Part shown: in pieces, positions 1-11,154 of the stretch
Numbering within the stretch: the stretch's first letter is position 1
How the letters are laid out: each line of letters starts with the position of its first letter
Source of the DNA: Bacillota bacterium
GTDB taxonomy: Bacteria > Bacillota > SHA-98 > UBA4971
Assembly (NCBI GenBank): GCA_012842395.1
Contig: DUSX01000009.1
Span: 1-64,000 of the forward strand
Direction of reading: 5' to 3'
Length of the DNA stretch: 64,000 nt
The notes under the pieces: model-generated
The model's input: the letters and a program-made list of their open reading frames with translations, nothing else
What the model was told of the DNA's origin: nothing
Databases searched by the model: none
Program-made: the position numbers and the translations under genes

Positions 1-112
1 CGTCCGCCGCTAGGATGCCTCGGTAGCAAGCTACCTCAACACCCCCGCTCGACTTGCATGTATTAGGCACGCCGCCAGCGTTCGTCCTGAGCCAGGATCA
101 AACTCTCCGTAA
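1..112 (-). rRNA. rrs: 16S ribosomal RNA, 5' end (partial)
   Basis: Read on the minus strand, this is the universal start of bacterial 16S rRNA: the AGAGTTTGATCCTGGCTC primer site at about 89-106, followed by the conserved GACGAACGCTGGCGGC block and the CATGCAAGTCGAGCG block, then the V1 loop. The gene runs off the left edge. It is transcribed away from oriC, like most Bacillota rRNA operons near the origin. Confidence 0.98.
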
Positions 113-239
113 AATACCCGAAGAGCTATCTCTAGCTCCCTCACACAAGCTCTAAATCAAAACCACACCTTGCCTTAGCTCACTGTTTAGTTTTCAAGGA
201 GCAAAGCCAACTTCGGCGGCAGAGCTGTACCTCTGCCGC
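113..239 (-). other. 16S rRNA leader with 5' hairpin and anti-termination-like box
   Basis: The transcript from the promoter at 246-274 would begin near 239. It starts with a run of A and a 9-bp perfect hairpin (GCGGCAGAG / CTCTGCCGC, about 219-242). Then comes a block reading CTCCTTGAAAACTAAACAG (about 186-204), which resembles the conserved leader seen before Bacillota 16S genes and may be a boxA-type anti-termination region. On the plus strand the same hairpin is followed by five T, so it could also terminate antisense transcription toward the protease gene. Confidence 0.7.
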
Positions 240-245
240 TTTTTG

Positions 246-274
246 ATATTACCACGGACCTAAGCCTGTGTCAA
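246..274 (-). promoter_or_regulatory. rRNA operon promoter (-35 TTGACA, 17 bp, -10 TAATAT)
   Basis: On the minus strand a consensus -35 hexamer (269-274) and a 5/6 -10 hexamer TAATAT (246-251) are separated by exactly 17 bp. The -35 box contains the TGA stop codon of the upstream metalloprotease gene, so there is no spacer between that gene and the rRNA promoter. Confidence 0.9.
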
Positions 275-1782
275 GGCCCGGCGGCAATTCTCTCGTAACA
301 ACTCCTCAACAGCGCTTTGACAATTGCCAAGCTAGACCCGATGTCACCCGATGCCCCGCCCGCCAGCGCACCGTCTCCAAACGGTGTCCCGGAATCGCCG
401 GATCGCACCGCGGCCGCCTGCGCTGCAATGAACTCGCGCGCTTTTGCGGCGAGCTCGGGGTCGCTCCTGGGATCAGCATATGCCGTTCCGAATGGCTCTC
501 GTGACGCCTCCGGCGGACCGAAGAGCACCCGTACGTCCTCGGCAAACGTCTCCTCCGGCGACGACGCCCAGGCTTCGGTGTTCACTTTGCCGTCCGCCGC
601 CCAGCCGCGTATGCCGCGCAGCGACATGTAGCGGCTCCAGGTCGTCGGATTGGCAGCATATGTCGGGCCGAGCGCGCTGAGCTGTATATGGTGACCGAAC
701 TCGTGCGCAACCGTGACCGCGACCTGGTTCGCTATGACCTCACGTCCCGCGGCCGCCGCTCCGATGAGCGTGTACCCTTCCGCCCCGAGGCCGCTCACGT
801 CGCCCATTGAAAGCGGGAGCAGGTACACCCGGTAACCATCGAACGCAGGACGAGGCAGGTCCATGGCCCGCAGCGTTCTCACGACCTCGTCCACCTGTGG
901 AAGCCTCGACGGGTCCGCGTCATATAGGGGAGTGCCGTCGCTCAGGCGGTACAGCGAAGCCGCCTCTTGAGCTGCCGCGTCGCAGACTGCACGCTCGCGC
1001 GCTGCGCTCAGCCATCCTGTCAACGGGGACCGAAGCGCAGACAAGAGGTCCTCTCGTGTGCGGAGCGCCACATCCAGGACGTGCAACCAGCCGGTTGCTT
1101 GGGTGTCGTATACCGAGAACCCCAGGTCCGGGTCACGGTACGAAGGGCGCTCATCGAGATACGCGATGGCTTCGCGAAGTCGCGCGATCTCGCAAGATAT
1201 CCGGCTCAGGAGGACCGCACGGTCGTCCAGACCGGCATACCCGCGCCCCGAGAGCGCGCCCAAGGTCTGGCCCAGGGTCCGCAGGTACTTTACGTCCCGC
1301 TCGAACCAGTCCAGAAACCCCGCGCCCTGCCCGATCGCCGGATCGTTCACCGGGCTCTGCGCCGTTGCGGGCGCAGTCCCCGCGAACGGCGTCTCTCGGG
1401 CCTCGCGGTCGCCCTCGACGGCCCCAGCGGTCCCGATGTCCTGCGCGCCAGCAACGTCCTCGGCGCTCCCGCCGCTGCGGCTTTCCCAAAAGCCGCAGCC
1501 TGCCACCGGCGCTGGGACGATTGTGCCGCGCTCAGCCGCCGCTCCGGCCTCCCGCCCGGGTCGACCCAGCGTGAGCCCGCTAGACTCCGTAGGCACGGCG
1601 GTCGCCCAAGAAGAGCGGGCCCACGCCACCGCTAGGACTGTCAAGACGGCTGTGAGAAGCAGCGCCGCAATGATCCCGAGTCTCTTCGCGCGGCCTGCCG
1701 ACCATTCCCGCACCTTGCTTGTCACTTTGATATTCCTCAGGGCACACCCGGCCTGGCGTGCGCTTACAACCCGAGCGGACAC
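271..1782 (-). CDS. membrane-anchored zinc metalloprotease (HEFGHH)
   Basis: A 503-residue protein starting at GTG 1782, with a GGAGGG site about 12 nt upstream. Residues about 33-57 form one strongly hydrophobic segment after Arg/Lys residues, so it is probably anchored in the membrane with the rest outside. A low-complexity Gly/Ala/Thr linker follows. The zinc-protease motif HEFGHH is at residues 360-365, and a downstream EETFAED stretch near 410 could supply the third zinc ligand. I do not recognise a named family or substrate. The gene reads toward the 16S operon and its stop codon overlaps the rRNA promoter. It is probably a real exported peptidase because the motif is intact and the ORF is long. 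Confidence 0.75.
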   Translation of the reverse strand: MSARVVSARQAGCALRNIKVTSKVREWSAGRAKRLGIIAALLLTAVLTVLAVAWARSSWATAVPTESSGLTLGRPGREAGAAAERGTIVPAPVAGCGFWESRSGGSAEDVAGAQDIGTAGAVEGDREARETPFAGTAPATAQSPVNDPAIGQGAGFLDWFERDVKYLRTLGQTLGALSGRGYAGLDDRAVLLSRISCEIARLREAIAYLDERPSYRDPDLGFSVYDTQATGWLHVLDVALRTREDLLSALRSPLTGWLSAARERAVCDAAAQEAASLYRLSDGTPLYDADPSRLPQVDEVVRTLRAMDLPRPAFDGYRVYLLPLSMGDVSGLGAEGYTLIGAAAAGREVIANQVAVTVAHEFGHHIQLSALGPTYAANPTTWSRYMSLRGIRGWAADGKVNTEAWASSPEETFAEDVRVLFGPPEASREPFGTAYADPRSDPELAAKAREFIAAQAAAVRSGDSGTPFGDGALAGGASGDIGSSLAIVKALLRSCYERIAAGP

Positions 1783-1808
1783 GTGTCAGTCTCTCCCTCC
1801 CACTGTAA

Positions 1809-2025
1809 CTAGGTATGCCGCCAAGAGTTCGCGCTACTTTTCGGCGGAGGGGTCCTGCCCAAGGCTTATCGGCCTTGCCCTCCGGGGACGGAGTGGTTGC
1901 GGCGCGCCTCGTTGGAATCAGGCGCTTAAGACAGCCGAATTCTCCACGCCCCGTCGTGCAAGTACCGGCAACCCTAACGCCGTGCCGTCAAGAACGGAGA
2001 CGAAGACTTGTGGCGCCATACGTAG
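1809..2025 (+). repeat. dispersed repeat A, copy 1 (TIR-bounded, about 217 bp)
   Basis: Begins CTAGGTATGCCGCCA and ends with the inverted match TGGCGCCATACGTAG, so it has imperfect terminal inverted repeats of 15-20 bp. The interior shares long stretches with the copies at 4723, 27915, 50563 and 53964: a CCTCCGGGGACGG block, a GGCGCGCCTCGTT block, CCGAATTCTCCACGCCCC and ACCGGCAACCCT, then a GGAGACGAAGACT arm. It has no coding capacity. A second, reversed arm remnant (GGTCTCCTTTCTTGGAC) follows at about 2134-2152, so 1783-2348 is essentially repeat-derived. Confidence 0.8.
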
Positions 2026-2085
2026 AACGCAGCAATAATACCACGTTCGGCGCATTATGTAAACCTCGCATCGCTGACGCGCACG

Positions 2086-2132
2086 AGCTCAGGGCGTGGA
2101 CAAGCACACCTCTAACCATAGTGCCCTGAGCT
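2086..2132. other. long-loop hairpin (AGCTCAGGGC / GCCCTGAGCT)
   Basis: A perfect 10-bp inverted repeat (2086-2095 and 2123-2132) with a loop of about 27 nt. It lies between repeat A copy 1 and the next gene and may be a repeat end or a structured leader. No T-run follows, so I do not call it a terminator. Confidence 0.4.
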
Positions 2133-2348
2133 TTGGTCTCCTTTCTTGGACAGTGCTTGGGCGGCTGCCTGGTCCTCGCCCGGCGAGGCGACCGGAACTT
2201 GGGGAGACTGCGGCGTGAACGTGAATTCGGACGAGGCGCCGCGAAACATCGCCCAGGCATCGACTCTCTCTGCCCCGTCGCTACTCACCGGTCGCAGCGC
2301 ATTATCCGTAGATGCCCGGCAGATAATACTGTTCGAGGAGGTGATCAC

Positions 2349-2927
2349 GTGGACGACCGTCTATCTTCAGATGACAGAGCAGGTGGTAACAGCGCCGAGC
2401 AGGTCTCGGCTGGGGGCGGAGCGAACGGCAACGGCTCAACCAGAGGCGCCGGAAACGGCAACAATAGACGAGGACGGGTGAACACGAGCGCCTGGATAAT
2501 CGGTGCGCTCGTGGTGGTCATAGCTGTGTTCGCCGGACTGAGGTACGCGAGAACCCCCGCGCCGACACGCCCTGCGCCCACGAGGCCCGCACCTACTACG
2601 CCTACTCCATCGCCGACGCGTTCGGCTCCGACCGTCACGGATCTGGAGCGCGACCTGAACAGGGTCGAGGACGCTGTGCGGCGCAAGGACTGGACGGCCG
2701 CGGACAAGGAGTCTTCGAGGCTTCGCACCACCTGGGAATCGCTTCGTCCCCGTGTGACCAGCACCAACACGACGAAGGACGTCACGACGTTCGACACGCG
2801 CCTGGACAGGCTCAGAGCAAACATCCGAGCGAAGAATGAAGCCGGTGCCAGGCAGGATCTAGCGGAGCTCAAGACGACGGCACGCAAGTTCAAGGTGGCC
2901 CCTACCCGCGGGACGACTTCAGGATAG
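2349..2927 (+). CDS. small single-pass membrane protein, DUF4363-like
   Basis: Start chosen at GTG 2349 because GAGGAGG lies 7 nt upstream; the open frame extends further back but without a ribosome site. The 192-residue protein has a Gly/Asn-rich cytoplasmic start, one transmembrane segment at about residues 55-74, a Pro/Thr repeat linker (PTRPA units) and a charged helical C-terminal domain of about 85 residues. The C-terminal pattern (alternating charged helices with conserved Trp) resembles the DUF4363 family of Bacillota, but the match is weak. Function unknown. It is convergent with rtcB. Confidence 0.6.
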   Translation: MDDRLSSDDRAGGNSAEQVSAGGGANGNGSTRGAGNGNNRRGRVNTSAWIIGALVVVIAVFAGLRYARTPAPTRPAPTRPAPTTPTPSPTRSAPTVTDLERDLNRVEDAVRRKDWTAADKESSRLRTTWESLRPRVTSTNTTKDVTTFDTRLDRLRANIRAKNEAGARQDLAELKTTARKFKVAPTRGTTSG

Positions 2928-3123
2928 ACATGGGGGAAACGCGGGAACAAGATGCGCCGGGGCCTGGCCGCGGACTCACGCGAACGTGAAACGCGAGGTG
3001 AGCGGCAGGCCGCCGGCGCTTATGTTGTCTCATTGTCTTGCATTACCCTTGGATTACCTCGCCGCTCCGGCGGAGCCGACGCATGAGACGGATGAGAGGT
3101 ATCCGCTATCCTCCGACTGAGAG

Positions 3124-4581
3124 CTATCCCTTGACGACCCCAAGCGGCTTCATTCGTGCGACTTTGTGGGAGATGCCTGCCCCGTGACAGACATGCACCA
3201 CCTCGTTCACGTCTTTGTACGCTTCGGGCGTCTCCTCCGCAAGCGCACCCCTGCTGGCGGCCTTGACGATGATCCCGCGCTCCCGTAACTCAGCCTGGAG
3301 CGCAGCGCCGCTCACCGCCTTTTTCGCCGCCGCCCTGCTCATGACGCGTCCGGCACCGTGGCAGGTCGAACCAAACGTCTCCTCCATCGCGCGCTGCGTC
3401 CCGACGAGGAGGTAAGAGTTGCGGCCCATGTCACCCGGAACTAGCACGGGCTGCCCGGTCTCGCGATAGTCCGCGGGCACGTCGGGATGGCCCGCCGGAA
3501 ACGCCCTGGTCGCGCCCTTGCGGTGGACGCACACACGACGCCTCTTTCCGTCCACCACATGATCCTCGATCTTTGCGATGTTGTGCGCCACGTCGTAGAT
3601 AAGCTCCATGCCGAGGTCTTCCGGCGAGCGCCTGAACACTTTCGCGAAAGCCTCGCGCGTCCAGTGCATGATGCACTGACGGTTCGCCCAGGCATAGTTG
3701 GCGGCGCACGCCATGGCCGCGAAATAGTCCCGTCCCTCCGGCGAACTCAAGGGAGCACAGGCGAGCTGCCGATCGGGAATGGTGATCCCGTACTTCTTTA
3801 TGGCTTGCTCCATCCTGGCGAGGTAATCGGTGCACACTTGGTGGCCGAGGCCGCGCGAACCAGAATGGATCATCACCACGACTTGTCCAACGGAAAGCCC
3901 GAACCTCTCGGCCAACGCGCTATCGAAGACCTGGTCCACCACCTGGACCTCTAGAAAGTGGTTGCCCGAGCCGAGCGTGCCGAGCTGTGGCATGCCTCGC
4001 TTTATGGCTTTGTCGCTTACCTTGCCTGCGTCAGCGCCCTTCATGGCGCCGCGTTCTTCTGTGTGATCGAGGTCCCGCGGCCAACCGTATCCGTTCTCCA
4101 CCGCCCAGAGCGCGCCCTTCTCGAGGACCTCGGCCGTGTCGTTCTTCCCCAGCTTGATCACGCCGGTCGAACCCACGCCCGACGGAATATCCCGAAAGAG
4201 CTGGTTCACCAGAGGCTCGAGGCACGCACGCACCTCGTCCTCGAAGAGGTTGGTTCGGAGGAGCCGCACGCCGCAGTTTATGTCGAATCCGACGCCGCCT
4301 GGTGAGATGGCCCCTTCGTCAGCGAGGGTCGCCCCCACGCCGCCTATCGCGAATCCGTAACCCCAATGAATGTCGGGCATAGCAAGGGACATGCCCACCA
4401 TGCCCGGCAGAAAAGCAGCGTTAGCAACCTGCTCGGGAGCCTGATCCTCGCGGATATGGTCCACGTGCCGTTCGTCCGCGTAGATCATGCCGGGCACCCT
4501 CATGCCCGCCTTGTAGGTCACTGGGATGCGCCAGCGAAACTCGTCCACCCGCTCAAGAGGGCCTTTCCATCCGTCAGCCAT
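3124..4581 (-). CDS. rtcB: RNA-splicing ligase RtcB
   Basis: Joins RNA ends bearing a 2',3'-cyclic or 3'-phosphate to a 5'-OH, using GTP and Mn2+. Start at ATG 4581 (AGGAGG 8 nt upstream) gives 485 residues, the usual length. The metal and guanylation signatures are intact: DINCGVR with metal Cys near residue 103, GSGNHFLEV near 205-213, MIHSGSRGLGHQ near 237-248, HRKGATRAF, and the C-terminal CHGAGR. It is the last of four co-directional genes (gyrB, gyrA, archease, rtcB), but a 224-bp repeat element lies between it and archease, so co-transcription is uncertain. Its natural partner, archease, is adjacent. Confidence 0.95.
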   Translation of the reverse strand: MADGWKGPLERVDEFRWRIPVTYKAGMRVPGMIYADERHVDHIREDQAPEQVANAAFLPGMVGMSLAMPDIHWGYGFAIGGVGATLADEGAISPGGVGFDINCGVRLLRTNLFEDEVRACLEPLVNQLFRDIPSGVGSTGVIKLGKNDTAEVLEKGALWAVENGYGWPRDLDHTEERGAMKGADAGKVSDKAIKRGMPQLGTLGSGNHFLEVQVVDQVFDSALAERFGLSVGQVVVMIHSGSRGLGHQVCTDYLARMEQAIKKYGITIPDRQLACAPLSSPEGRDYFAAMACAANYAWANRQCIMHWTREAFAKVFRRSPEDLGMELIYDVAHNIAKIEDHVVDGKRRRVCVHRKGATRAFPAGHPDVPADYRETGQPVLVPGDMGRNSYLLVGTQRAMEETFGSTCHGAGRVMSRAAAKKAVSGAALQAELRERGIIVKAASRGALAEETPEAYKDVNEVVHVCHGAGISHKVARMKPLGVVKG

Positions 4582-4722
4582 CGCAATGCGCCTCCTGAGT
4601 TCCCGGATAGTCCTGGATCTGCCCGATCCAAGCACACCGTGACAGCATCGTCACGCCCGTTTCCAGCCCCGAAGTCCCGTCTTGGATTGGCGGCCTTGCC
4701 ATCTGGATCCGAATATGCGGAT

Positions 4723-4946
4723 CCGAATACATCGGCTGAAGTCCCCGCCGCTCTTCGGCGCGCGTGTCTCGCCCAGCGTTGCCAGCCTTGTCCTGCCGGG
4801 GCGCCGCGCTTGCGGCGCGCGGCGCGCCTGGTCCGAATTCGGCGCGCGAGGCACCTGAATTCTCCAAGCCCCGTCGCGCTCGTGCAACCACCGGCAACCC
4901 TGGCGCCGTCAAGCAAGGAGACGAAAACTCATGGCGCCACACCTAG
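4723..4946 (+). repeat. dispersed repeat A, copy 2, between archease and rtcB
   Basis: The same element as at 1809-2025, with the GGAGACGAAAACTCATGGCGCCA arm at its right end and ACCGGCAACCCTGGCGCC just before it. The right terminus GGCGCCACACCTAG overlaps the end of the archease gene: the archease stop codon (TAG on the minus strand, 4943-4945) is inside the terminal repeat. The core is more GC-rich than other copies (nested GCGCCGCGC tracts). The rest of the archease-rtcB gap is unremarkable. Confidence 0.8.
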
Positions 4947-5614
4947 ACGTCGAATATGGCCTGCGCCATCCACGCATCGCTGCGACCTTCCCGGGCCGGG
5001 CGGCAGGCTACCCCTCGCGCGCCTCGTGCCGCCGCCGCCGGCTCTCCGGCACGTTCTCCTGGCGGCTCGGCGATTCTCTCAACCTTGAGCATGTGGTAAC
5101 TAACGCCCTTTATCTCGATCTCCAGAGGATGTCGCGCCGGGTCTATACTCTCGCCCCATACCAGCGCGCTTACCTCCCAGGTGCCTGCGCTCTCAGTGGC
5201 TCCCTCCGCGCACCACTTGGACCCGGGTCTACCAGCGCCCAGGTCCAGGGTGTTGGGGGAGTCGCCGCCGGTCGCGAGCCGGGCCGCATGTCCCGGCTGA
5301 AGCCCTGGCCCCGCTCCCTCCGGGGCTACTATCGAGATCTCCTCCACCCTTGCGACGAGAAACCTCTCTGCGTCGACCAAGTAAACCAGCTCTTCAAGCC
5401 AGGCCACGAGCAGACCTTCCAAGTCGGTCGCGGATGCCCTGACCCGCCTCTTGTCTCTTTCGAGGACGAGCCTGTGCTCGGGGATGATGAGCGACATCAT
5501 GCCCATCGCCATATTCGCGAACGCCTCCCCGAGCGTGCGCCCCCAGGCGCGGATGCCGATGTCGGCGGTATGCTCCAGGATCTCGTACGAGTTGGGCACT
5601 GCAGCATCCACCAT
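4943..5614 (-). CDS. archease, RtcB-activating protein, with two low-complexity insertions
   Basis: Archease accelerates RtcB guanylation and multiple turnover. The family core is clear: EHTADIGI at residues 14-21, FANMAMGMMSLI, then DLEGLLVAWLEELVYLVD and near the end IKGVSYHMLKVE and a terminal AQAIFDV. The family is normally about 140 residues; this is 223. The excess lies in two Gly/Ala/Pro/Arg-rich stretches, about 105-155 and about 183-214, both at strand-to-strand turns, so the fold may be kept. The metal-site Asp18 and the C-terminal Asp are present. It starts 8 nt after gyrA ends, consistent with one operon. Its stop codon is supplied by repeat A copy 2. Confidence 0.88.
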   Translation of the reverse strand: MVDAAVPNSYEILEHTADIGIRAWGRTLGEAFANMAMGMMSLIIPEHRLVLERDKRRVRASATDLEGLLVAWLEELVYLVDAERFLVARVEEISIVAPEGAGPGLQPGHAARLATGGDSPNTLDLGAGRPGSKWCAEGATESAGTWEVSALVWGESIDPARHPLEIEIKGVSYHMLKVERIAEPPGERAGEPAAAARGARGVACRPAREGRSDAWMAQAIFDV

Positions 5615-5622
5615 CCCGAGCG

Positions 5623-8058
5623 TCAGCCGCCGTTCTTGCCCACCACCTGGGCGAGGGATACGACCTTGTCACCAGGCTCGAGCTTCATCACGCGCACGCC
5701 CTGGGTAGATCGCCCCTGTTGCGGGATGTCGGCGGCGTTCATCCTAATTATTATGCCTTCCGCCGAGATGAGCATCAGCTCGTCGTCGCTGGTAAGAACC
5801 TTGACGTCGGCAGCCGGCCCCGTCTTGGGCGTCACCTTGAGAGTCTTGATGCCCCTGCCTCCCCGAGACTGGAGCCTGTATTCCGCAAGGGGCGTACGCT
5901 TCCCGAAGCCGTTCGCCGTGACGACCAATAAGTCGCAGCCTTGCCTCACGACGTCCATGCCGACCACCGCGTCGCCCTTGGAGAGCGAGATGGCCTTGAC
6001 ACCGCGCGCGACCCGGCCGAGCGGCCGCACCTCGTTCTCCCTGAATCGGATCGACTGGCCCTGGGCGGTCACGATGATGAGCTCCTGGTCGCCTGAGGTC
6101 AGCTTGACGCTCACGAGGTCATCGCCCTCAGAAAGGTCGATAGCGATGACGCCGGAGCGCCTGACGTTATCATACATCGAAAGCGCCGTCTTCTTGATGA
6201 CACCGTGGCTCGTGGCCATCACAAGGTACTTGTCGTCAGCGAAATCCCGGATGGGTATGACCGCCCGGATGCTCTCCCCCGGAGAAAGGGCGATGAGGTT
6301 CACGACCGCCGTGCCCCGCGCCTGGCGGCTCGCCTCCGGCACCTCATACGCCTTGACCGAGTATACCTTCCCTTTGTTCGTGAAGAAGAGGATGTACTCA
6401 TGGGTCGTCGTCACGAAGAGATGCTCCACGAAGTCTTCCTCTTTCGTGCTCATGCCGGTCACGCCACGCCCGCCCCTGCGCTGGCTGCGGTAGGTCGTCA
6501 AGGGCAGTCTCTTGATGTAGCCCTGATGGGTCAGGGTCACCACGATGTCTTCCTCCGCGATGAGGTCCTCGACGTCGAGCTTGCCCGCGGCTGCCGCGAT
6601 CTCGGTACGGCGCGGATCGGCATACTCGGCCTTCAGGGCCAACAGCTCCTCCTTGACGACCTCGAGAACCTTCTTCTCATCGGCAAGGATGCCCTTGAGC
6701 TTGGCTATGAGCTTGATGATGTCGATATACTCGTCCTCGATCTTCTGGCGCTCAAGGCCCGTGAGGCGCTGCAACCTCATGTCGAGGATGGCCTGGGCCT
6801 GTTTGTCGGACAGCATGAAGGTCTTCATGAGTCCTTCCTTGGCTATCTCAGGCGTCCGCGACTCGCGGATGAGCGTGATTATGGCGTCGAGATTATCGAG
6901 GGCTATTTTCAGGCCTTCCAGGATGTGTGCCCTTTCCTCGGCCTTCGCCAACTCGAACTTGGTCCGCCTCGTGACGACCTCTCTCTGATGCTCGATGTAG
7001 TAATGGAGGGTCTCCTTCAGGTTGAGCACCCTGGGCTGCCCGTCCACGAGCACGAGCATGATGACGCCGAACGTGGACTCCATCTGCGTGTGCTTGTACA
7101 ACTGGTTCAGGACGACGTTCGGGTTGGCCTCGCGGCGGAGCTCGATGACTATGCGCATCCCCTCCCTGTCGCTCTCGTCGCGAAGGTCCGTGATGCCGTC
7201 GATCTTCTTGTCCCGCACAAGCTCTGCTATGCTCTCTATGAGCCTCGCCTTATTCACCTGGAACGGGATCTCCGTCACGAGAATCCTGGTCTTTCCACTT
7301 GAGGAAGTCTCGATCCTCGCACGTGCCCTGATCGTGATGGATCCGCGGCCCGTGGAGTAGGCATCCCGTATGCCGCCCCTGCCCATTATGAGAGCGCCCG
7401 TGGGAAAATCCGGCCCCTTTATGACCGTCATAAGCTCTTTGATGGACGCATCGGGGTTGTCTATGAGCATGACCACGGCATCTATGACCTCGCCGAGATT
7501 GTGAGGAGGGATGTTCGTGGCCATTCCCACCGCGATGCCGGACGAGCCGTTGACAAGGAGGTTCGGGAATCGCGCAGGGAGCACCGTGGGCTCCTTCAAA
7601 GACTCGTCGAAGTTGGGAACGAAGTCCACCGTGTCCTTGTCGATGTCGGCAAGGAGCTTCGAAGTGATCCTTGCCATGCGCGCTTCTGTGTAGCGCATGG
7701 CAGCCGGCGGATCCCCGTCGATGGAACCAAAGTTCCCGTGACCGTCTATGAGCGGGTACCTGTGCGAAAAATCCTGCGCCATCCTTACGAGCGTCTCGTA
7801 TATCGCGGCGTCACCGTGTGGATGGTACTTGCCCATCACCTCGCCCACGATCGTCGCCGACTTGCGGTGGGGCTTGTCTGACGTAAGCCCGAGCTCGTTC
7901 ATGGCGTACAGGATACGCCGGTGGATGGGCTTGAGCCCGTCCCGCACGTCGGGAAGCGCCCTGCCCACTATCACGCTCATCGAGTACAGGAGGTAGGACC
8001 GCTTCATCTCGTCTTCTATGTTTATGGGGATAACCTTCCCGTCCCTAGGTTCAACCAA
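5623..8058 (-). CDS. gyrA: DNA gyrase subunit A
   Basis: Breakage-reunion subunit of gyrase, which introduces negative supercoils with GyrB. 811 residues, normal length. Start is TTG 8058, with GGAGGTC 8 nt upstream. The catalytic tyrosine is Tyr123 in the [10 protein letters not shown] motif. The GyrA box QRRGGRG is present near residue 530, which identifies gyrase rather than topoisomerase IV. The C-terminal beta-pinwheel repeats are complete. It lies 88 bp after gyrB, as in many Bacillota origin regions. Confidence 0.98.
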   Translation of the reverse strand: MVEPRDGKVIPINIEDEMKRSYLLYSMSVIVGRALPDVRDGLKPIHRRILYAMNELGLTSDKPHRKSATIVGEVMGKYHPHGDAAIYETLVRMAQDFSHRYPLIDGHGNFGSIDGDPPAAMRYTEARMARITSKLLADIDKDTVDFVPNFDESLKEPTVLPARFPNLLVNGSSGIAVGMATNIPPHNLGEVIDAVVMLIDNPDASIKELMTVIKGPDFPTGALIMGRGGIRDAYSTGRGSITIRARARIETSSSGKTRILVTEIPFQVNKARLIESIAELVRDKKIDGITDLRDESDREGMRIVIELRREANPNVVLNQLYKHTQMESTFGVIMLVLVDGQPRVLNLKETLHYYIEHQREVVTRRTKFELAKAEERAHILEGLKIALDNLDAIITLIRESRTPEIAKEGLMKTFMLSDKQAQAILDMRLQRLTGLERQKIEDEYIDIIKLIAKLKGILADEKKVLEVVKEELLALKAEYADPRRTEIAAAAGKLDVEDLIAEEDIVVTLTHQGYIKRLPLTTYRSQRRGGRGVTGMSTKEEDFVEHLFVTTTHEYILFFTNKGKVYSVKAYEVPEASRQARGTAVVNLIALSPGESIRAVIPIRDFADDKYLVMATSHGVIKKTALSMYDNVRRSGVIAIDLSEGDDLVSVKLTSGDQELIIVTAQGQSIRFRENEVRPLGRVARGVKAISLSKGDAVVGMDVVRQGCDLLVVTANGFGKRTPLAEYRLQSRGGRGIKTLKVTPKTGPAADVKVLTSDDELMLISAEGIIIRMNAADIPQQGRSTQGVRVMKLEPGDKVVSLAQVVGKNGG

Positions 8059-8146
8059 GCGTCAGGACCTCCCTACGCGCTCTTTGCGCTCATCTGAAAC
8101 CGTCGCGCCCACAGCACCGCCACGGGCCGTGGCATAGCACCTCAAG

Positions 8147-10168
<2,022 letters not shown>

Positions 10169-10228
10169 TTATCTGAGACTATGCCAGCACCTGTCTCACT
10201 TCGGGTGGTCGCCGGGCTGCGGACATCG

Positions 10229-10530
10229 CACTAGGGGCCGACGGCCGACGCCTCAAGCGGGACGCGCCTCGTCGGAATCCGGCCCTCGAGGCCAGTGACG
10301 GGCAACTGACATCCATCGTGCAATCACCCAATCACCGGCAGCCCTTCCTAACAGTCGGGAACAGCCGGGAGCGCTCCTGCACGAGACTGTTGAACTTCCC
10401 CAGCAGGTCCCAATCAGGTGCCAATTCGGACAATCCCGGCGACGGCCTCGTCGGCTTCAACCGCGCCAGGGTGGCACAGACTGGTTGGGCTGGCGCCGCT
10501 CAACGGCCCCCACCGCCCCTACTTATAGCT
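10229..10530 (+). repeat. degenerate composite A+B repeat upstream of gyrB
   Basis: Only parts match other copies: GCGCCTCGTCGGAATCCGG resembles the A core, and ATCGTGCAATCAC...ACCGGCAGCCCTT resembles the A right half. GACTGTTGAACTTCCCCAG at about 10383-10401 and GGCGACGGCCTCGTCGGCTTCAACCG at about 10438-10462 are the B motif. The order A then B is the same as at 27915 and 50563. Boundaries are approximate. Nothing else is recognisable in 10124-10751 except the hairpin at 10555. Confidence 0.55.
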
Positions 10531-10554
10531 AGAGCTTGTCTTTGAACCGTCAAG

Positions 10555-10578
10555 AACCGTGATGTCATCATCACGGTT
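10555..10578. terminator. perfect hairpin, possible terminator of the dnaN-recF-remB group
   Basis: A 10-bp perfect stem (AACCGTGATG / CATCACGGTT) with a 4-nt loop, in the remB-gyrB gap. No T-run follows on either strand, so termination is a guess; a regulator-binding palindrome is the alternative. Confidence 0.4.
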
Positions 10579-10751
10579 CCCGCAACAGAGCAGCCCCGCA
10601 CCATTATACCAAACGTAGGTTCGACGTCAACCCGCCGCAGCGCGCTGCATTTATGTTATTATACCGCCGGACCCTTGTCAACGAGACCAGGCCGAGGCCG
10701 GAGTCCGGAGTGCGGGGTTGGACAAGGCCGGGCAAGGCCGGGCGGTCTCGC

Positions 10752-11051
10752 TCACTCCTCGCCCTCGGCACCCGCGTCACCCCCGGCAGCTGCCTGGGGA
10801 TCCGTGTAACCAGCTTCGAGGCGCCGGCGTAGGGTTGCGAGTGATATCGGCGACAAGTACACGGCAGACGGCGTGATCACGGCGCACTTGGCCTCTTGCC
10901 CGTCCATAGGCGAAAACCTCTGCCCGGCGCCGCTCTTAGCCAAGAATTCCGCCAAAAGAGGAGATTTCCTCGCAATATCGATATCCAGCATGGCCACGAG
11001 ATCCTTGACGGCCACGCTTACCTGTCCTCCTATGTGTAGAAACAACTGCAT
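10752..11051 (-). CDS. remB: extracellular matrix / DNA-binding regulator RemB
   Basis: A DUF370-type small protein of 99 residues. The family pattern is clear: FLHIGGQVSVAVKDLVAMLD at the start, a central AVITPSAVYLSPIS stretch and the TLRRRLE ending. About 15 extra acidic Gly/Ala residues form the C-terminus. In Bacillus the homologue (yaaB, remB) sits at the same place between recF and gyrB, and RemA/RemB-type proteins act in biofilm-matrix regulation. Start is ATG 11051 with GAGGGG close upstream. Confidence 0.9.
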   Translation of the reverse strand: MQLFLHIGGQVSVAVKDLVAMLDIDIARKSPLLAEFLAKSGAGQRFSPMDGQEAKCAVITPSAVYLSPISLATLRRRLEAGYTDPQAAAGGDAGAEGEE

Positions 11052-11154
11052 CAGCCCCTCATGTATCGGTGCGTCTCGCCCTTGTCACACCACGCACGGA
11101 GTCTAGGCCCATTCGCTTCACCTCGAGCCCGATCGCTACCCAGTCATCCCGAAC

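Noticed and set aside
1776-1790. GACACGTGTC as a parS site
   Set aside because: Shares only the central CACGTG with parS; the flanking TGTT/AACA arms are absent. Other CACGTG occurrences (2347, 12676, 20266, 58441) were rejected for the same reason.
4931-6493. 520-residue plus-strand open frame across archease and gyrA
   Set aside because: Covers two conserved minus-strand genes; no family features.
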